From contig QHTW01000063.1 in assembly GCA_003220955.1 (NCBI GenBank), positions 1 to 12,014 on the forward strand: a stretch of DNA of 12,014 nt, read 5' to 3'. The notes beneath the pieces are model-generated. The model saw only the letters and a program-made list of their open reading frames with translations, ran no database searches and was not told the DNA's origin. The position numbers and the translations under genes were made by a program. The DNA comes from Gemmatimonadota bacterium. GTDB taxonomy: Bacteria; Gemmatimonadota; Gemmatimonadetes; Gemmatimonadales; GWC2-71-9. Below are positions 1-7,878 of this stretch, piece after piece; within the stretch, counting starts at the first letter, position 1; every line of letters begins with the position of its first letter.

Positions 1-1190
1 AGGGACACGGCCGGGAATATGAACCGGGCGGCGATCGACGCGAGGACGAAGCCCGCGAGGCCCAGATTCAGGAACGACACCAGGTTGACGTAGAAGAAGC
101 CGACTGGCTCGCCGCGATGGAGCGGCAGCGCCTGAATGTTGAAGAGATACACCACGACCAGCACCGCGAGCAGGATCAGCTGGCTCCACTGCGTCGTGTC
201 GCGGAAAAACAGTTTGATGTCCTTCAACACGAACTCCCGCTTCGCGACTGGCAGCCAGCCGAGCAGCGAGCCCACCGTCCAGCGCCACAAGGTGCCCCGA
301 ATGAAGCGCTCCGCACCTTCTTGCGCCTTCGTGAACCCCTGGGCGTACAGCGCCCGGTGCAGCACGGCGCCGAGCGTGACGAATGCGGCCGCGGTCGTCC
401 AGAGGAGCATCAAGGGCAAGGGATCGATGCGGTGCTGCAGATATCCCATGACCGCCTGCGACGCCCACTCACTCGGCAAGAACGGCGACGTTGGGCCGCG
501 CAGCAGAATGAGAAAGTCGAGCAGGTTACGGAACCCTTCGGGGCGCGCGAGCTGTTCGGGCCGAATCATCCGGAACAGGAGGATCACGCCGCCCGCGGCG
601 CCCAGCGCGATGATCGACAGCAGATCGCGCGTGCGGCGTGCGGGGAAGATGTTCACCAGCACCAGCGTGACCGCGGAGCCCAGCACCGCGGGCAGAATCA
701 GCATCGGCACGATCGCGAGCGTCGCGTACAACGCGAACAGCACCCCGCCCTTGTAGACGACGCCGTACGCCGCGAGGATCGGCACCACCATCAGCGCCAC
801 CATCCAGGACGAGTGCAGCAGCGTCTCACCGAGTTTGGCGAGGTACAACCGGAGCCAATCCACGGGCGCGGAAACGAGCAGATCGAGATCTTTCGCGAGG
901 AAGAAGCTCGAGAGCGCCGTGATGACGTTCGAGAGTACCAGGATGGAGATGAAGGACAGCAGGATCAGGCCGAGAATCTTCCCGGGAATGAGCGGTCCCA
1001 GCTCCTCGACTTTCCGCAGATTTCGCAGTATCAGGTACAGCACGCCGAAGACGCCGGCCCAGAACGCCCCGCCGACGATGATCAGGATGACGAGTTTGCC
1101 GCTGCCACCCTTCGCCCGTTCCTCGCGCAGCCGCTGCAGCGCGGTGCGCCACTTCGGCTGCAGCACGTGGGCGAGCGACGGCTGCTTCAT
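1..1190 (-). CDS. ABC-2 type exporter permease, partial (C-terminus beyond left edge)
   Basis: Membrane subunit of an ABC exporter, working with the ATPase encoded just upstream. The frame stays open from the ATG at 1190 to the left edge, so about 396 residues are visible and the C-terminus is missing. After a basic N-terminus come hydrophobic segments at roughly residues 32-55, 70-98, 127-145, 149-180, 190-207, 258-280, 335-351 and 365-386. The segment with KDLDLLVSAPV near residue 100 is typical of the putative ABC exporter permeases that pair with NatA/YhaQ-like ATPases. The start ATG overlaps the ATPase stop by 4 bp (ATGA, 1187-1190), supporting coupled translation and a stable two-protein complex. 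The substrate cannot be told from sequence. The permease identity is fairly sure; its direction (export) is inferred from family. Confidence 0.85.
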   Translation of the reverse strand, partial: MKQPSLAHVLQPKWRTALQRLREERAKGGSGKLVILIIVGGAFWAGVFGVLYLILRNLRKVEELGPLIPGKILGLILLSFISILVLSNVITALSSFFLAKDLDLLVSAPVDWLRLYLAKLGETLLHSSWMVALMVVPILAAYGVVYKGGVLFALYATLAIVPMLILPAVLGSAVTLVLVNIFPARRTRDLLSIIALGAAGGVILLFRMIRPEQLARPEGFRNLLDFLILLRGPTSPFLPSEWASQAVMGYLQHRIDPLPLMLLWTTAAAFVTLGAVLHRALYAQGFTKAQEGAERFIRGTLWRWTVGSLLGWLPVAKREFVLKDIKLFFRDTTQWSQLILLAVLVVVYLFNIQALPLHRGEPVGFFYVNLVSFLNLGLAGFVLASIAARFIFPAVS

Positions 1191-1945
1191 GCGCCGAGGA
1201 CCTCGACCAAGTCCCGGACCTGGGCCCCGCCGGTGAGCTTGAGAAACAGCTCCTCGAGACTGGCGTCACCGGCCTTGTGCTGGCGGCGCACATCGCTGAC
1301 CGTCCCGGCCGCGACGATTTTGCCGTGCTGGATGATGGCGATTTGATCGCACATCGCCTCCGCGACCTCGAGCGTGTGCGTGCTCATGAGCACGGTGCCA
1401 CCGCGATCCACGAACTGCCGGAAGATGTCCTTGAGCAGTCGCGCCGCCTTGGGATCGAGTCCCACCATCGGCTCATCGACCACGATGCATTCGGGGCGGT
1501 GAATCAACGCGCTCGAGATGATGAGCTTCTGGCGCATGCCGTGGCTGTACGCCTCGACCAGCTCGTCCTTCCAGCTCGTGAGCTCGAACACTTCAAGCAG
1601 TTCAGCGATGCGGCGCTCGACGACGTCGCCTTGCTGGCCGTACAGTCCGGCCACGAACCGCAGGAACTCGGCACCGGTCAGCTTGTCGTAGACGAACGGC
1701 CGGTCGGGGATGAAACCCAGGCGCATCTTGGCGGCGAGCGGGTTCGCATGCACATCATCGCCGCCGAGCAGGACGCGGCCCTGCGTGGGTCGCAGGATGC
1801 CGGCGATCATCCGCAGCGTCGTCGTCTTGCCCGCGCCGTTCGGGCCGAGGCAGCCGTAGAGGACGCCGCGGGGGACGTGGAGGCTGATGTCGTCGACCGC
1901 AACGAAGCTGCCGTAGAGCTTGGTGAGATTCTCCAGGCGGATCAT
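1187..1945 (-). CDS. ABC transporter ATP-binding protein
   Basis: Cytoplasmic ATPase (252 aa) that should power the adjacent ABC-2 permease. Visible motifs are Walker A GPNGAGKT (34-41), signature YSHGMRQK (133-140, the YSxGMRQ variant common in export ATPases), Walker B CIVVDEP (153-159), D-loop VGLDP and the switch histidine in STH (H190). The Q-loop position reads GFIPDRP, with Asp (D81) where Gln is usual. A longer reading frame reaches back to 2074, but the ATG at 1945 is preferred. It begins the canonical MIRLENLTKLYG, has GAGG four bases upstream, and forms an ATGA overlap with the transglutaminase stop (1942-1945). The ATGA overlap at its 3' end continues the operon into the permease. 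The ABC export class is certain; the substrate is unknown. Confidence 0.95.
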   Translation of the reverse strand: MIRLENLTKLYGSFVAVDDISLHVPRGVLYGCLGPNGAGKTTTLRMIAGILRPTQGRVLLGGDDVHANPLAAKMRLGFIPDRPFVYDKLTGAEFLRFVAGLYGQQGDVVERRIAELLEVFELTSWKDELVEAYSHGMRQKLIISSALIHRPECIVVDEPMVGLDPKAARLLKDIFRQFVDRGGTVLMSTHTLEVAEAMCDQIAIIQHGKIVAAGTVSDVRRQHKAGDASLEELFLKLTGGAQVRDLVEVLGA

Positions 1946-3441
1946 AGCACCTCGAGCTTCAGCCGCCCGATCAGCGGGACGAGCTCGGCCTGACGGGCGA
2001 GCCCGCCGACGGCGATCGGCAATCGTGACGCGTCGGCCGGAAATTGATCGAACGTGGGGTCCACGGCGATCCACTCGTGCAGGTACACCTCTGCCCAGGC
2101 GTGATAGTAGAAGCGCCCGTTGATGTAGATCAGGCCGGCCACGGTGCGGGACGGCAATCCGGCGGAGCGCGCGAGCGCCACGAACAGCGTCGTCGCCTCA
2201 TTGCAATCACCGCTCCGCGTCTGCAGCACTTTCACCGCGCTCGGCACGCCTCCCTCCGTCGTCGCGCGCCGCAGGGAACGATGCACCCAATGCGCGAGCA
2301 ACTCCGCGGCTCGCGCGGGACTGCGTTCACGCTCGATGATTTGACGGGCCTGTGCGGCGATCCAGGGGTGATGACTCTGAATCAACGGCTCGGGCGCGAG
2401 CCAGCGCGCCAAGGCGGTGTCCTGCGACGGCAGTCGATAGGGAGCGGCGTTCGTCTCGATCGCGCCTGCCCGGAGGATCTCGAGACTATCGCGGCCGTTC
2501 AGTCGCAACACCATGCGCGCGCGGGGCGGCGGGATGTCCTTCAACCCGGCGGCGAGGGCGGTCACCGGCACGATGTCTCCCACATCGGGCGCGGCACTGC
2601 TGCGCGCGACGCGCGCGGTGTCGCGATGCTTGAAGTTTTCGTACACGATCTCAAAGGCGGCGCGCTCCATCGCGAATCCCGGTTGGCTCGAGGTCAGCAC
2701 AATGCGTCCTTGGGCGTCGATCCAGCTGTGCGTCGGAACGCCCCCCCCGTTCGCCACCTGGTCGATGCGGAAGGCGCGCACCGTGTCGAAGTGCTCCGGC
2801 ACCCAGGTCATCGTCGTCGAATCGATGTCGGCGCTGTCGGACACCACCAGGGTCGATTCCGCGGACACGCGGGCCGTGACATCGCGTCCGCTCACGAGGA
2901 GCGGATCGAACAGACGGGCGGTGTAGGACCGTCCCGACTGCAGCTCTCCCCCGAACGCCAACCGCAATGGCAGCAATGCCGGCAGCGTCACCGGTCCTTG
3001 CAAAGAAATCCGCGTCATCTGCGAGTCGTTGCCCGAAACGACCGCCACCGACAGGACGCTATCGCCAACGACGCGCCCGTGCGTTTGAAATTGCCCGAGG
3101 TCGCCGTCGAACGTGGCGTCGACGCTTTCCAGGCGCAGCGCGCGCGACAGCAGCGCGACGCTGCGGGCGGCCGTGCGGTGCAGTTTGCCGAGCGCGGGGA
3201 CGTCCAGCACGAACACGGTCTCGACACGGAGCGCGCCGGGGAGGGTGTCGATGGTGGTGGACGAGTAGCCCACCTGCTGGCCACCGACGTCCAGGCGGTA
3301 AAACAGCGCGCCCGGAGGAACCGCCAGCGCCGCTGCGGCGAGCCGGGCTCCCGTGGGGCGAAATACTTCTCGTTTCACGAGCCAGCCCAGCGACAGCACC
3401 CACGCGCCCAGGATCGCAACCAGCCAGCCGCGGCGGCTCAC
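1942..3441 (-). CDS. membrane-anchored transglutaminase-like domain protein
   Basis: 499-aa protein with an N-terminal hydrophobic segment (about residues 5-22, after MSRRG) and no obvious cleavage site, so probably a signal anchor with the bulk outside the cytoplasmic membrane. Residues about 40-330 are a beta-rich region I do not recognise. The C-terminal transglutaminase-fold domain carries the expected triad: Cys413 in SGDCNEAT, His447 in YYHAWAEV and Asp461 in AVDPTFDQ. In bacteria this fold is usually a cysteine protease or peptide-modifying enzyme rather than a crosslinking transglutaminase; the exact reaction is unknown. The start is a GTG at 3441 sharing GTGA with the macro-gene stop, with GGACGG 4 nt upstream. 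It ends in ATGA with the ABC ATPase. A run of eight G (2741-2748 on the plus strand read as C) lies in frame near the middle and does not break the gene. Confidence 0.88.
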   Translation of the reverse strand: MSRRGWLVAILGAWVLSLGWLVKREVFRPTGARLAAAALAVPPGALFYRLDVGGQQVGYSSTTIDTLPGALRVETVFVLDVPALGKLHRTAARSVALLSRALRLESVDATFDGDLGQFQTHGRVVGDSVLSVAVVSGNDSQMTRISLQGPVTLPALLPLRLAFGGELQSGRSYTARLFDPLLVSGRDVTARVSAESTLVVSDSADIDSTTMTWVPEHFDTVRAFRIDQVANGGGVPTHSWIDAQGRIVLTSSQPGFAMERAAFEIVYENFKHRDTARVARSSAAPDVGDIVPVTALAAGLKDIPPPRARMVLRLNGRDSLEILRAGAIETNAAPYRLPSQDTALARWLAPEPLIQSHHPWIAAQARQIIERERSPARAAELLAHWVHRSLRRATTEGGVPSAVKVLQTRSGDCNEATTLFVALARSAGLPSRTVAGLIYINGRFYYHAWAEVYLHEWIAVDPTFDQFPADASRLPIAVGGLARQAELVPLIGRLKLEVL

Positions 3442-3944
3442 GACACCGTCCGTTGCAATGCGCCCTCAAACACTTGCTGATCCTCCGGCCGCTCGACGAT
3501 GAACGACACATCGGCGGGGAACTGCGCGCCGCCTTTGTGCGCATGCAACACCGTCGCCATGATCTCGGCGGAGTCCTCGAGCGTCAGATTGCCGGCTCCC
3601 GTGCCGAGCGGCGGTGCGCTGACGTGCGCGAATTCCCACTCTTGCGCCTGATGCAGCGTCGACAGCCACGCGCGCGCAACATTGCCGCGCGTCACCGGCT
3701 CCGTCTCACTGCGAATCACGGCGTGAATGACGAATGCGGCGGCGAGGTCGCCTCCGGCCGCGGTAACGACCGCCGCGCCGACGGCCAGCTCGCGGCTCAG
3801 CCGGATGCGATTTTGAAACTCCTGGCCGCCGAGAATCTCCAGGCGGCGCAGTGCGGCTGCCGTGGGGTCGAGACGAGTCGTGGCGGGACGGACGATGGCA
3901 TCAGCGGCGAACGACGCGAGATCGTCCACGACTACGCGAATCAC
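3438..3944 (-). CDS. macro-domain-like protein, substrate-binding motif degenerate
   Basis: 168-aa soluble protein. The order of elements fits a macro (ADP-ribose binding) fold: a strand then DAIVRPAT (15-22) in place of the usual DAIVNPAN; GGQEFQNRI (39-47); GDLAAAFVIHAV (65-76), matching the strand that reads YVIHTVGP in the family; and a PPLGTGAGNLTLEDSAEIM loop-helix (111-129) matching the glycine-rich phosphate-binding loop. Length is normal for a single macro domain. The Asn residues of the first motif that contact the distal ribose are replaced (R19, T22), so deacetylase or hydrolase activity is doubtful and a binding role is more likely. The start is GTG at 3944, within a GTGA overlap with the upstream TPR gene. 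There is no clear ribosome binding site, so translation is probably coupled. Fold assignment is likely; the ligand is inferred. Confidence 0.75.
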   Translation of the reverse strand: MIRVVVDDLASFAADAIVRPATTRLDPTAAALRRLEILGGQEFQNRIRLSRELAVGAAVVTAAGGDLAAAFVIHAVIRSETEPVTRGNVARAWLSTLHQAQEWEFAHVSAPPLGTGAGNLTLEDSAEIMATVLHAHKGGAQFPADVSFIVERPEDQQVFEGALQRTVS

Positions 3945-4903
3945 CTACCGGTCATTTCCCGGGAGCGGCGGTACATCGCCGTCGCTTCGTCAGGCCGGTT
4001 CAACCGGTCCAGCACTTTGCCGATACCGTACAGCGCCTTCGGGTTCGCGGGCTGCAGCTCGACTGCCCGCTCGTACGCCGTCAGCGCGGCGCTGAGATCG
4101 TCCATGTGGTTGAGCGCTTCGCCCAGGTAGTACCAGGCGGCGGCGCGTCCCGGCTCGATTTCGACCGCGCGTTTGAGCTGATCGATGCCCTCAGGCCACA
4201 TGCCGCGCCGCGTGAGCACGATGCCGAGATTGAATAGCGCCTCGCCGTTGTTGGGGTCGGCGCGCAGCACGCGCTGCAGGTCGCGCTGCGCGGCGGCGTA
4301 GCGGACCGTCGCGCCGAGGACGGCCGCGCGGTTCAGGAGCAGCGCGGGGTTGTCGGGATCGGTCTCGAGCGCGCGATCGAGCTCGAGCAGCGCGCCTTCG
4401 CGATCTCCCCGGGCATCGAGAATGAGCGCCAGGTTATTGCGCGCCTTCACGTGCTTGGGGTCACGCGCCAGCAGCTCGCGATACGTCGCTGCCGCACGCT
4501 CGATCTCGCCACGCTCGCTCGCCTCGCGCGCCGCCACATACAAGGGATCGTCGGCGACCGGAGCGGGAGCTGGCGGGGGGACGGGGGCGGGGGCGGCCGG
4601 CTCCGGTGCTGCCGTGGAGGACGGTGGCGCTGGTGGAGGCGGTGGAGCCTGTGGGGGCCCCGGCGGCTCTCCCTCATCGAGCCGCGCCGTGATTTCCATC
4701 GGCCCCGGCGTGGCTGGCGGCCGCGCGATGCGGAGCGGCGGCGGCTGCTGGTCGCGTGCCACGTCATTCGGGGACGCGATCGCCCCCGTCTGCGTGAGCG
4801 ACTCGGCCTCCTCGATCAGCTCGGCCGCGACCCGCGCCCGCTCCTGCGAGGTCTGCCAGCGCCGCTCCCGCTTTGGGCCACGGTCCTTCGGGTTATTCAT
4901 CAT
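3941..4903 (-). CDS. TPR-repeat protein with proline-rich linker
   Basis: 320-aa protein, first gene of the minus-strand operon. It has no signal peptide or membrane segment, so it is probably cytoplasmic. Residues 1-50 are charged and likely helical; 52-118 is a Pro/Ala-rich linker, densest at 79-118. From about 118 to the C-terminus it consists of six TPR units in a strict 34-residue register (about 118-151, 152-185, 186-219, 220-253, 254-287, 288-320), each with the A/G...Y/L...A...A...P pattern and mostly ending DP or EP followed by N. TPR solenoids bind partner proteins; the partner here could be a product of the same operon, but that is inference. Two adjacent ATGs (4903 and 4900) could start it. 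No Shine-Dalgarno sequence is visible. The TPR assignment is firm; the function is unknown. Confidence 0.9.
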   Translation of the reverse strand: MMNNPKDRGPKRERRWQTSQERARVAAELIEEAESLTQTGAIASPNDVARDQQPPPLRIARPPATPGPMEITARLDEGEPPGPPQAPPPPPAPPSSTAAPEPAAPAPVPPPAPAPVADDPLYVAAREASERGEIERAAATYRELLARDPKHVKARNNLALILDARGDREGALLELDRALETDPDNPALLLNRAAVLGATVRYAAAQRDLQRVLRADPNNGEALFNLGIVLTRRGMWPEGIDQLKRAVEIEPGRAAAWYYLGEALNHMDDLSAALTAYERAVELQPANPKALYGIGKVLDRLNRPDEATAMYRRSREMTGR

Positions 4904-4912
4904 GGGGGTGCT

Positions 4913-4941
4913 AACGTAGGAAAGCGGGCTGGGTTAGGCAA
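4913..4941 (-). promoter_or_regulatory. candidate promoter for the TPR-macro-transglutaminase-ABC operon
   Basis: Read on the minus strand, TTGCCT (4941-4936) and TACGTT (4918-4913) are separated by 17 bp. The -10-like hexamer keeps the most conserved TAxxxT positions. The predicted transcription start, about 7 bases past the -10, lies only 3-4 bases before the ATG at 4903, which would give an essentially leaderless mRNA. This agrees with the lack of a ribosome binding site. The match is by eye only. Confidence 0.35.
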
Positions 4942-4948
4942 GAGAAAA

Positions 4949-4978
4949 GGCCGGAGAGTTGACCAAAATACCCCGGCC
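4949..4978. repeat. short inverted repeat GGCCGG...CCGGCC in the divergent promoter region
   Basis: Perfect 6-bp arms (4949-4954 and 4973-4978) are separated by 18 bp. The repeat lies between the two candidate promoters and flanks the uvrA -35-like hexamer. It could be a regulator-binding site acting on both directions, but with six GC-only bases per arm in GC-rich DNA it may be chance. It does not resemble the enterobacterial LexA box (CTG-N10-CAG). Confidence 0.25.
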
Positions 4979-4988
4979 AAAGTAGCCT
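4959..4988 (+). promoter_or_regulatory. candidate uvrA promoter
   Basis: TTGACC (4959-4964) resembles a -35 element. TAGCCT (4983-4988) keeps the TAxxxT positions of a -10 element at an 18-bp spacing. The expected start of transcription (about 4995) almost coincides with the uvrA ATG at 4997, so the transcript would be nearly leaderless. No Shine-Dalgarno sequence precedes that ATG. The -10 match is weak. Confidence 0.35.
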
Positions 4989-4996
4989 CCGAGTCT

Positions 4997-7846
4997 ATGC
5001 CAGGCGACGCCCTCATCGTTCGTGGAGCACGCGAGCACAATCTCAAGAACATCGATGTCGAGCTGCCGCGGAACGCCCTGGTGGTGATCACGGGGTTGTC
5101 CGGGTCGGGCAAGTCGTCGCTCGCTTTCGATACCATCTACGCCGAGGGCCAGCGCCGCTACGTCGAATCGCTGTCCGCCTACGCACGGCAGTTCCTCGGG
5201 CTCATGGACAAGCCCGACGTGGACGCCATCGAAGGGCTGTCGCCCGCGATCTCGATCGAGCAGAAGACCGCCGGTGCCAATCCGCGCTCGACCGTCGGTA
5301 CGATTACGGAGATTTACGACTATCTCCGGCTGCTGTGGGCCCGCACCGGTACTCCGCATTGCCCCAACGATGGTTCCCCGGTCGAGCGGCAGTCCGCGTC
5401 GCAGATCACTGACCTCGTGCTCGAGTGGCCGGAGGGCACCAAGATCGAAGTGCTCGCGCCGCTGGTGCGCGGCCGCAAAGGCGAGTTCCGCGACGAGTTC
5501 GAGGCGATGCGCAAACAGGGCTTCGTGCGGGTGCGCGTCGATGGCGAGACCCATGATCTCTCGGACGTTCCGAAGCTCAACCGCCGCCAGAACCACGACA
5601 TCGCCGTGGTCGTCGACCGGCTCGTGGTGCGGCCCGCCGATCGCGGACGGCTCGCCGATTCGATCGAGACGGCGCTCAAGGCGGCCGCGGGCATCGTGGA
5701 GATCGTGCGGCAGAGCGGGAGCCCCCGCTCGCGGCTCTTCTCCGAGCGCTACGCGTGCCCCAAATGCGGATTGTCGCTCCCCGAGCTCGAGCCGCGGCAG
5801 TTCTCGTTCAACTCCCCGTATGGCGCGTGCGCCGTGTGCTCCGGCCTCGGCACCCGCCGCGAGGTCAACGCAGATCTCGTCCTGGGCGATCAGAGCCTAT
5901 CCATTCTCGAGGGTGTCGTCCTGCCGTGGGGCGAGCCGAGTGGCTACCTACGGAAAGTGGTGCTGCCCGCTCTCGCGCGCACGTACAAGTTCGACCTCAA
6001 CGCTGCATGGCGTGATCTGTCGCCGTCGGTGCAGAAGATCTTGCTCAGCGGCGCACCAGGCAAAACCATCACCTACCAGTATGACAGCGAGCGCTGGCAC
6101 GGCTCCTACGAGTCCGGCTGGAAGGGTGTGCTCGACCACGTCGAAAAGCGGTATCGGGAAACCGCGTCCGACGCCGTCCGCGAGCAGCTCGAGCAGTACA
6201 TGGTGGAGCAACCGTGCCCGGCGTGCGGTGGCCGGCGTCTCAAGCCCGAGAGCCTATCGGTGCTGGTAGCGGACAAAAGCATCGGCGACGTCGTCGCGCT
6301 GCCGGTGCGCGAGGCGCTCGATTTCTTCGCGAAGATTCCCTTGCGGGGCAACGGGCGGGCTGGCCTCGACCCGGAGATTGCCCGCCCCATCCTCAAGGAA
6401 GTGAACGACCGGTTGCGCTTTCTCGTCGACGTCGGCCTCGATTACCTCACGCTGGATCGGTCCGCCGCGACGCTGTCGGGCGGCGAGGCGCAGCGCATCC
6501 GGCTCGCGACCCAGATCGGCAGCCGGCTGGTGGGCGTGCTCTACATTCTCGACGAGCCGTCGATCGGCTTGCATCAACGCGACAACGCCCGCCTGCTCGC
6601 GACCCTGAAGGAGCTCCGAGACCTTGGCAACACCGTGCTGGTCGTGGAGCACGACGAGGAAACGATCCGCGCCGCCGACTATGTGGTCGATCTGGGTCCA
6701 CGCGCGGGCCGGCACGGTGGCGAGGTCGTGGCGGCCGGTCCGCTCCCCGATGTGCTGCGCCATCGGGATTCGCTCACCGCCCGCTATCTGCGCGGTGAGC
6801 TCCGCATTCCCATTCCGCCACGCCGCCGGATTGCGGCCGCCGACCGCGTGCTCCGGGTGGTGGGAGCGACGCATCACAATCTCAAGGATCTCACCGTTGA
6901 ATTCCCGCTCAGCCTGTTCATCGCCGTGACGGGAGTGTCGGGGTCGGGAAAATCGACCCTCGTCTCGGACATCCTGTACCAGTCACTGGCGCGGCATTTC
7001 TACCGGGCGAAGGTCGTTCCGGGCGCGCACGAGCGGCTGGAGGGTCTCGATCACGTCGACAAAGTCATCGACATCGATCAGAGCCCGATCGGACGCACGC
7101 CGCGCTCGAATCCGGCCACGTATACCGGCCTGTTCACGCCGATCCGCGAGCTGTTCACCTATCTCCCGGAGTCCAAGCTGCGCGGGTATGGGCCAGGGCG
7201 GTTCTCCTTTAACGTCAAAGGTGGCCGCTGCGAAGCGTGCCAAGGCGACGGGCTCGTCAAAGTCGAGATGCATTTCCTCCCCGACGTCTACGTTCCGTGC
7301 GAAGTCTGTAAGGGCCGGCGTTACAATCGGGAAACCCTAGAGGTCCGGTACAAAGGAAAGTCGATCGCCGATGTGCTCGATCTGACGGTGGCGGACGCGC
7401 TCGATTTCTTCGAGCATCAACCTCGCATCAGGACGAAACTCGAGTTGCTCAACGACGTAGGTCTCGGATACATCCACCTTGGACAGTCGGCGACGACCCT
7501 CTCGGGGGGCGAGGCCCAGCGCGTGAAGCTCGCGACTGAGCTCGCCAAGCGGGACACGGGTCGCACGCTGTATATCCTGGACGAGCCGACGACCGGTCTG
7601 CATTTCGAGGATGTCCGGTTGCTGCTGGAGGTACTCCACCGCCTCGTGGATAAGGGAAACACGGTCGTCGTCATCGAGCACAACCTCGACGTCGTGAAGA
7701 CCGCCGACTGGGTCATCGACCTGGGGCCCGAGGGCGGGGAGCTGGGCGGCCGTGTGGTAGCCGAGGGACCGCCGGAGAAGATCGTGCAGGCCAAGGCGTC
7801 ACATACGGGCGAATTCCTGCGCAAGGTGTTGCAGGCGGGAGACTAG
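4997..7846 (+). CDS. uvrA: excinuclease ABC subunit UvrA
   Basis: Damage-recognition ATPase of nucleotide excision repair; the UvrA dimer loads UvrB at lesions. It is 949 aa, close to the 940 aa of E. coli UvrA. N-terminal ATPase half: Walker A GLSGSGKSS (33-41), signature LSGGEAQRI (from 493), Walker B with D519/E520. C-terminal half: Walker A GVSGSGKST (646-654, K652), LSGGEAQRV (from 835), D862/E863. The UvrB-binding/insertion region holds one zinc module (C254, C257, C278, C281). The second zinc module (C745, C748, C768, C771) surrounds the VKVEMHFLPD segment that contacts DNA. The frame is open upstream to 4451, antisense to the TPR gene, but the ATG at 4997 begins the conserved MPGDALIVRGAREHNLKNID, so the extension is not coding. 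No defect seen. It may be co-transcribed with the small genes that follow 32 bp later. Confidence 0.98.
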   Translation: MPGDALIVRGAREHNLKNIDVELPRNALVVITGLSGSGKSSLAFDTIYAEGQRRYVESLSAYARQFLGLMDKPDVDAIEGLSPAISIEQKTAGANPRSTVGTITEIYDYLRLLWARTGTPHCPNDGSPVERQSASQITDLVLEWPEGTKIEVLAPLVRGRKGEFRDEFEAMRKQGFVRVRVDGETHDLSDVPKLNRRQNHDIAVVVDRLVVRPADRGRLADSIETALKAAAGIVEIVRQSGSPRSRLFSERYACPKCGLSLPELEPRQFSFNSPYGACAVCSGLGTRREVNADLVLGDQSLSILEGVVLPWGEPSGYLRKVVLPALARTYKFDLNAAWRDLSPSVQKILLSGAPGKTITYQYDSERWHGSYESGWKGVLDHVEKRYRETASDAVREQLEQYMVEQPCPACGGRRLKPESLSVLVADKSIGDVVALPVREALDFFAKIPLRGNGRAGLDPEIARPILKEVNDRLRFLVDVGLDYLTLDRSAATLSGGEAQRIRLATQIGSRLVGVLYILDEPSIGLHQRDNARLLATLKELRDLGNTVLVVEHDEETIRAADYVVDLGPRAGRHGGEVVAAGPLPDVLRHRDSLTARYLRGELRIPIPPRRRIAAADRVLRVVGATHHNLKDLTVEFPLSLFIAVTGVSGSGKSTLVSDILYQSLARHFYRAKVVPGAHERLEGLDHVDKVIDIDQSPIGRTPRSNPATYTGLFTPIRELFTYLPESKLRGYGPGRFSFNVKGGRCEACQGDGLVKVEMHFLPDVYVPCEVCKGRRYNRETLEVRYKGKSIADVLDLTVADALDFFEHQPRIRTKLELLNDVGLGYIHLGQSATTLSGGEAQRVKLATELAKRDTGRTLYILDEPTTGLHFEDVRLLLEVLHRLVDKGNTVVVIEHNLDVVKTADWVIDLGPEGGELGGRVVAEGPPEKIVQAKASHTGEFLRKVLQAGD

Positions 7847-7866
7847 ACGGTAGGTTGAATCAGAAG

Positions 7867-7873
7867 AAGGGAG
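7867..7873 (+). promoter_or_regulatory. ribosome binding site deciding the start of the first PspB-like gene
   Basis: AAGGGAG lies 5 bases before the GTG at 7879. An upstream in-frame TTG at 7855 has only GGTAGG directly abutting it and no proper spacing. Starting at 7879 also gives an N-terminus (VDSDGIVG) of the same short length before the membrane helix as the neighbouring paralogues. The GTG is therefore preferred. Confidence 0.6.
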
Positions 7874-7878
7874 CGCGA

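Noticed and set aside
117..1346. Plus-strand open frame of 409 codons opposite the permease and ATPase genes
   Set aside because: Its product is rich in Arg/Gln/His with no domain, and the opposite strand has clear family motifs. This is a GC-rich antisense shadow.
2741..2748. Run of eight C inside the transglutaminase gene, a possible slippage (phase-variation) tract
   Set aside because: The frame is intact on both sides and single tracts of this length occur by chance in GC-rich DNA. No supporting sign.
2044..3480. Plus-strand open frame of 478 codons opposite the transglutaminase gene
   Set aside because: Low-complexity Arg/His/Gln composition. The minus strand carries the intact catalytic triad and overlap junctions.
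2967..4130. Plus-strand open frame of 387 codons opposite the macro and TPR genes
   Set aside because: No family likeness; it spans three real gene boundaries on the other strand.
4451..4996. 182-codon upstream extension of the uvrA frame
   Set aside because: It runs antisense through the TPR gene's proline-rich region, and UvrA homology begins exactly at the ATG at 4997.
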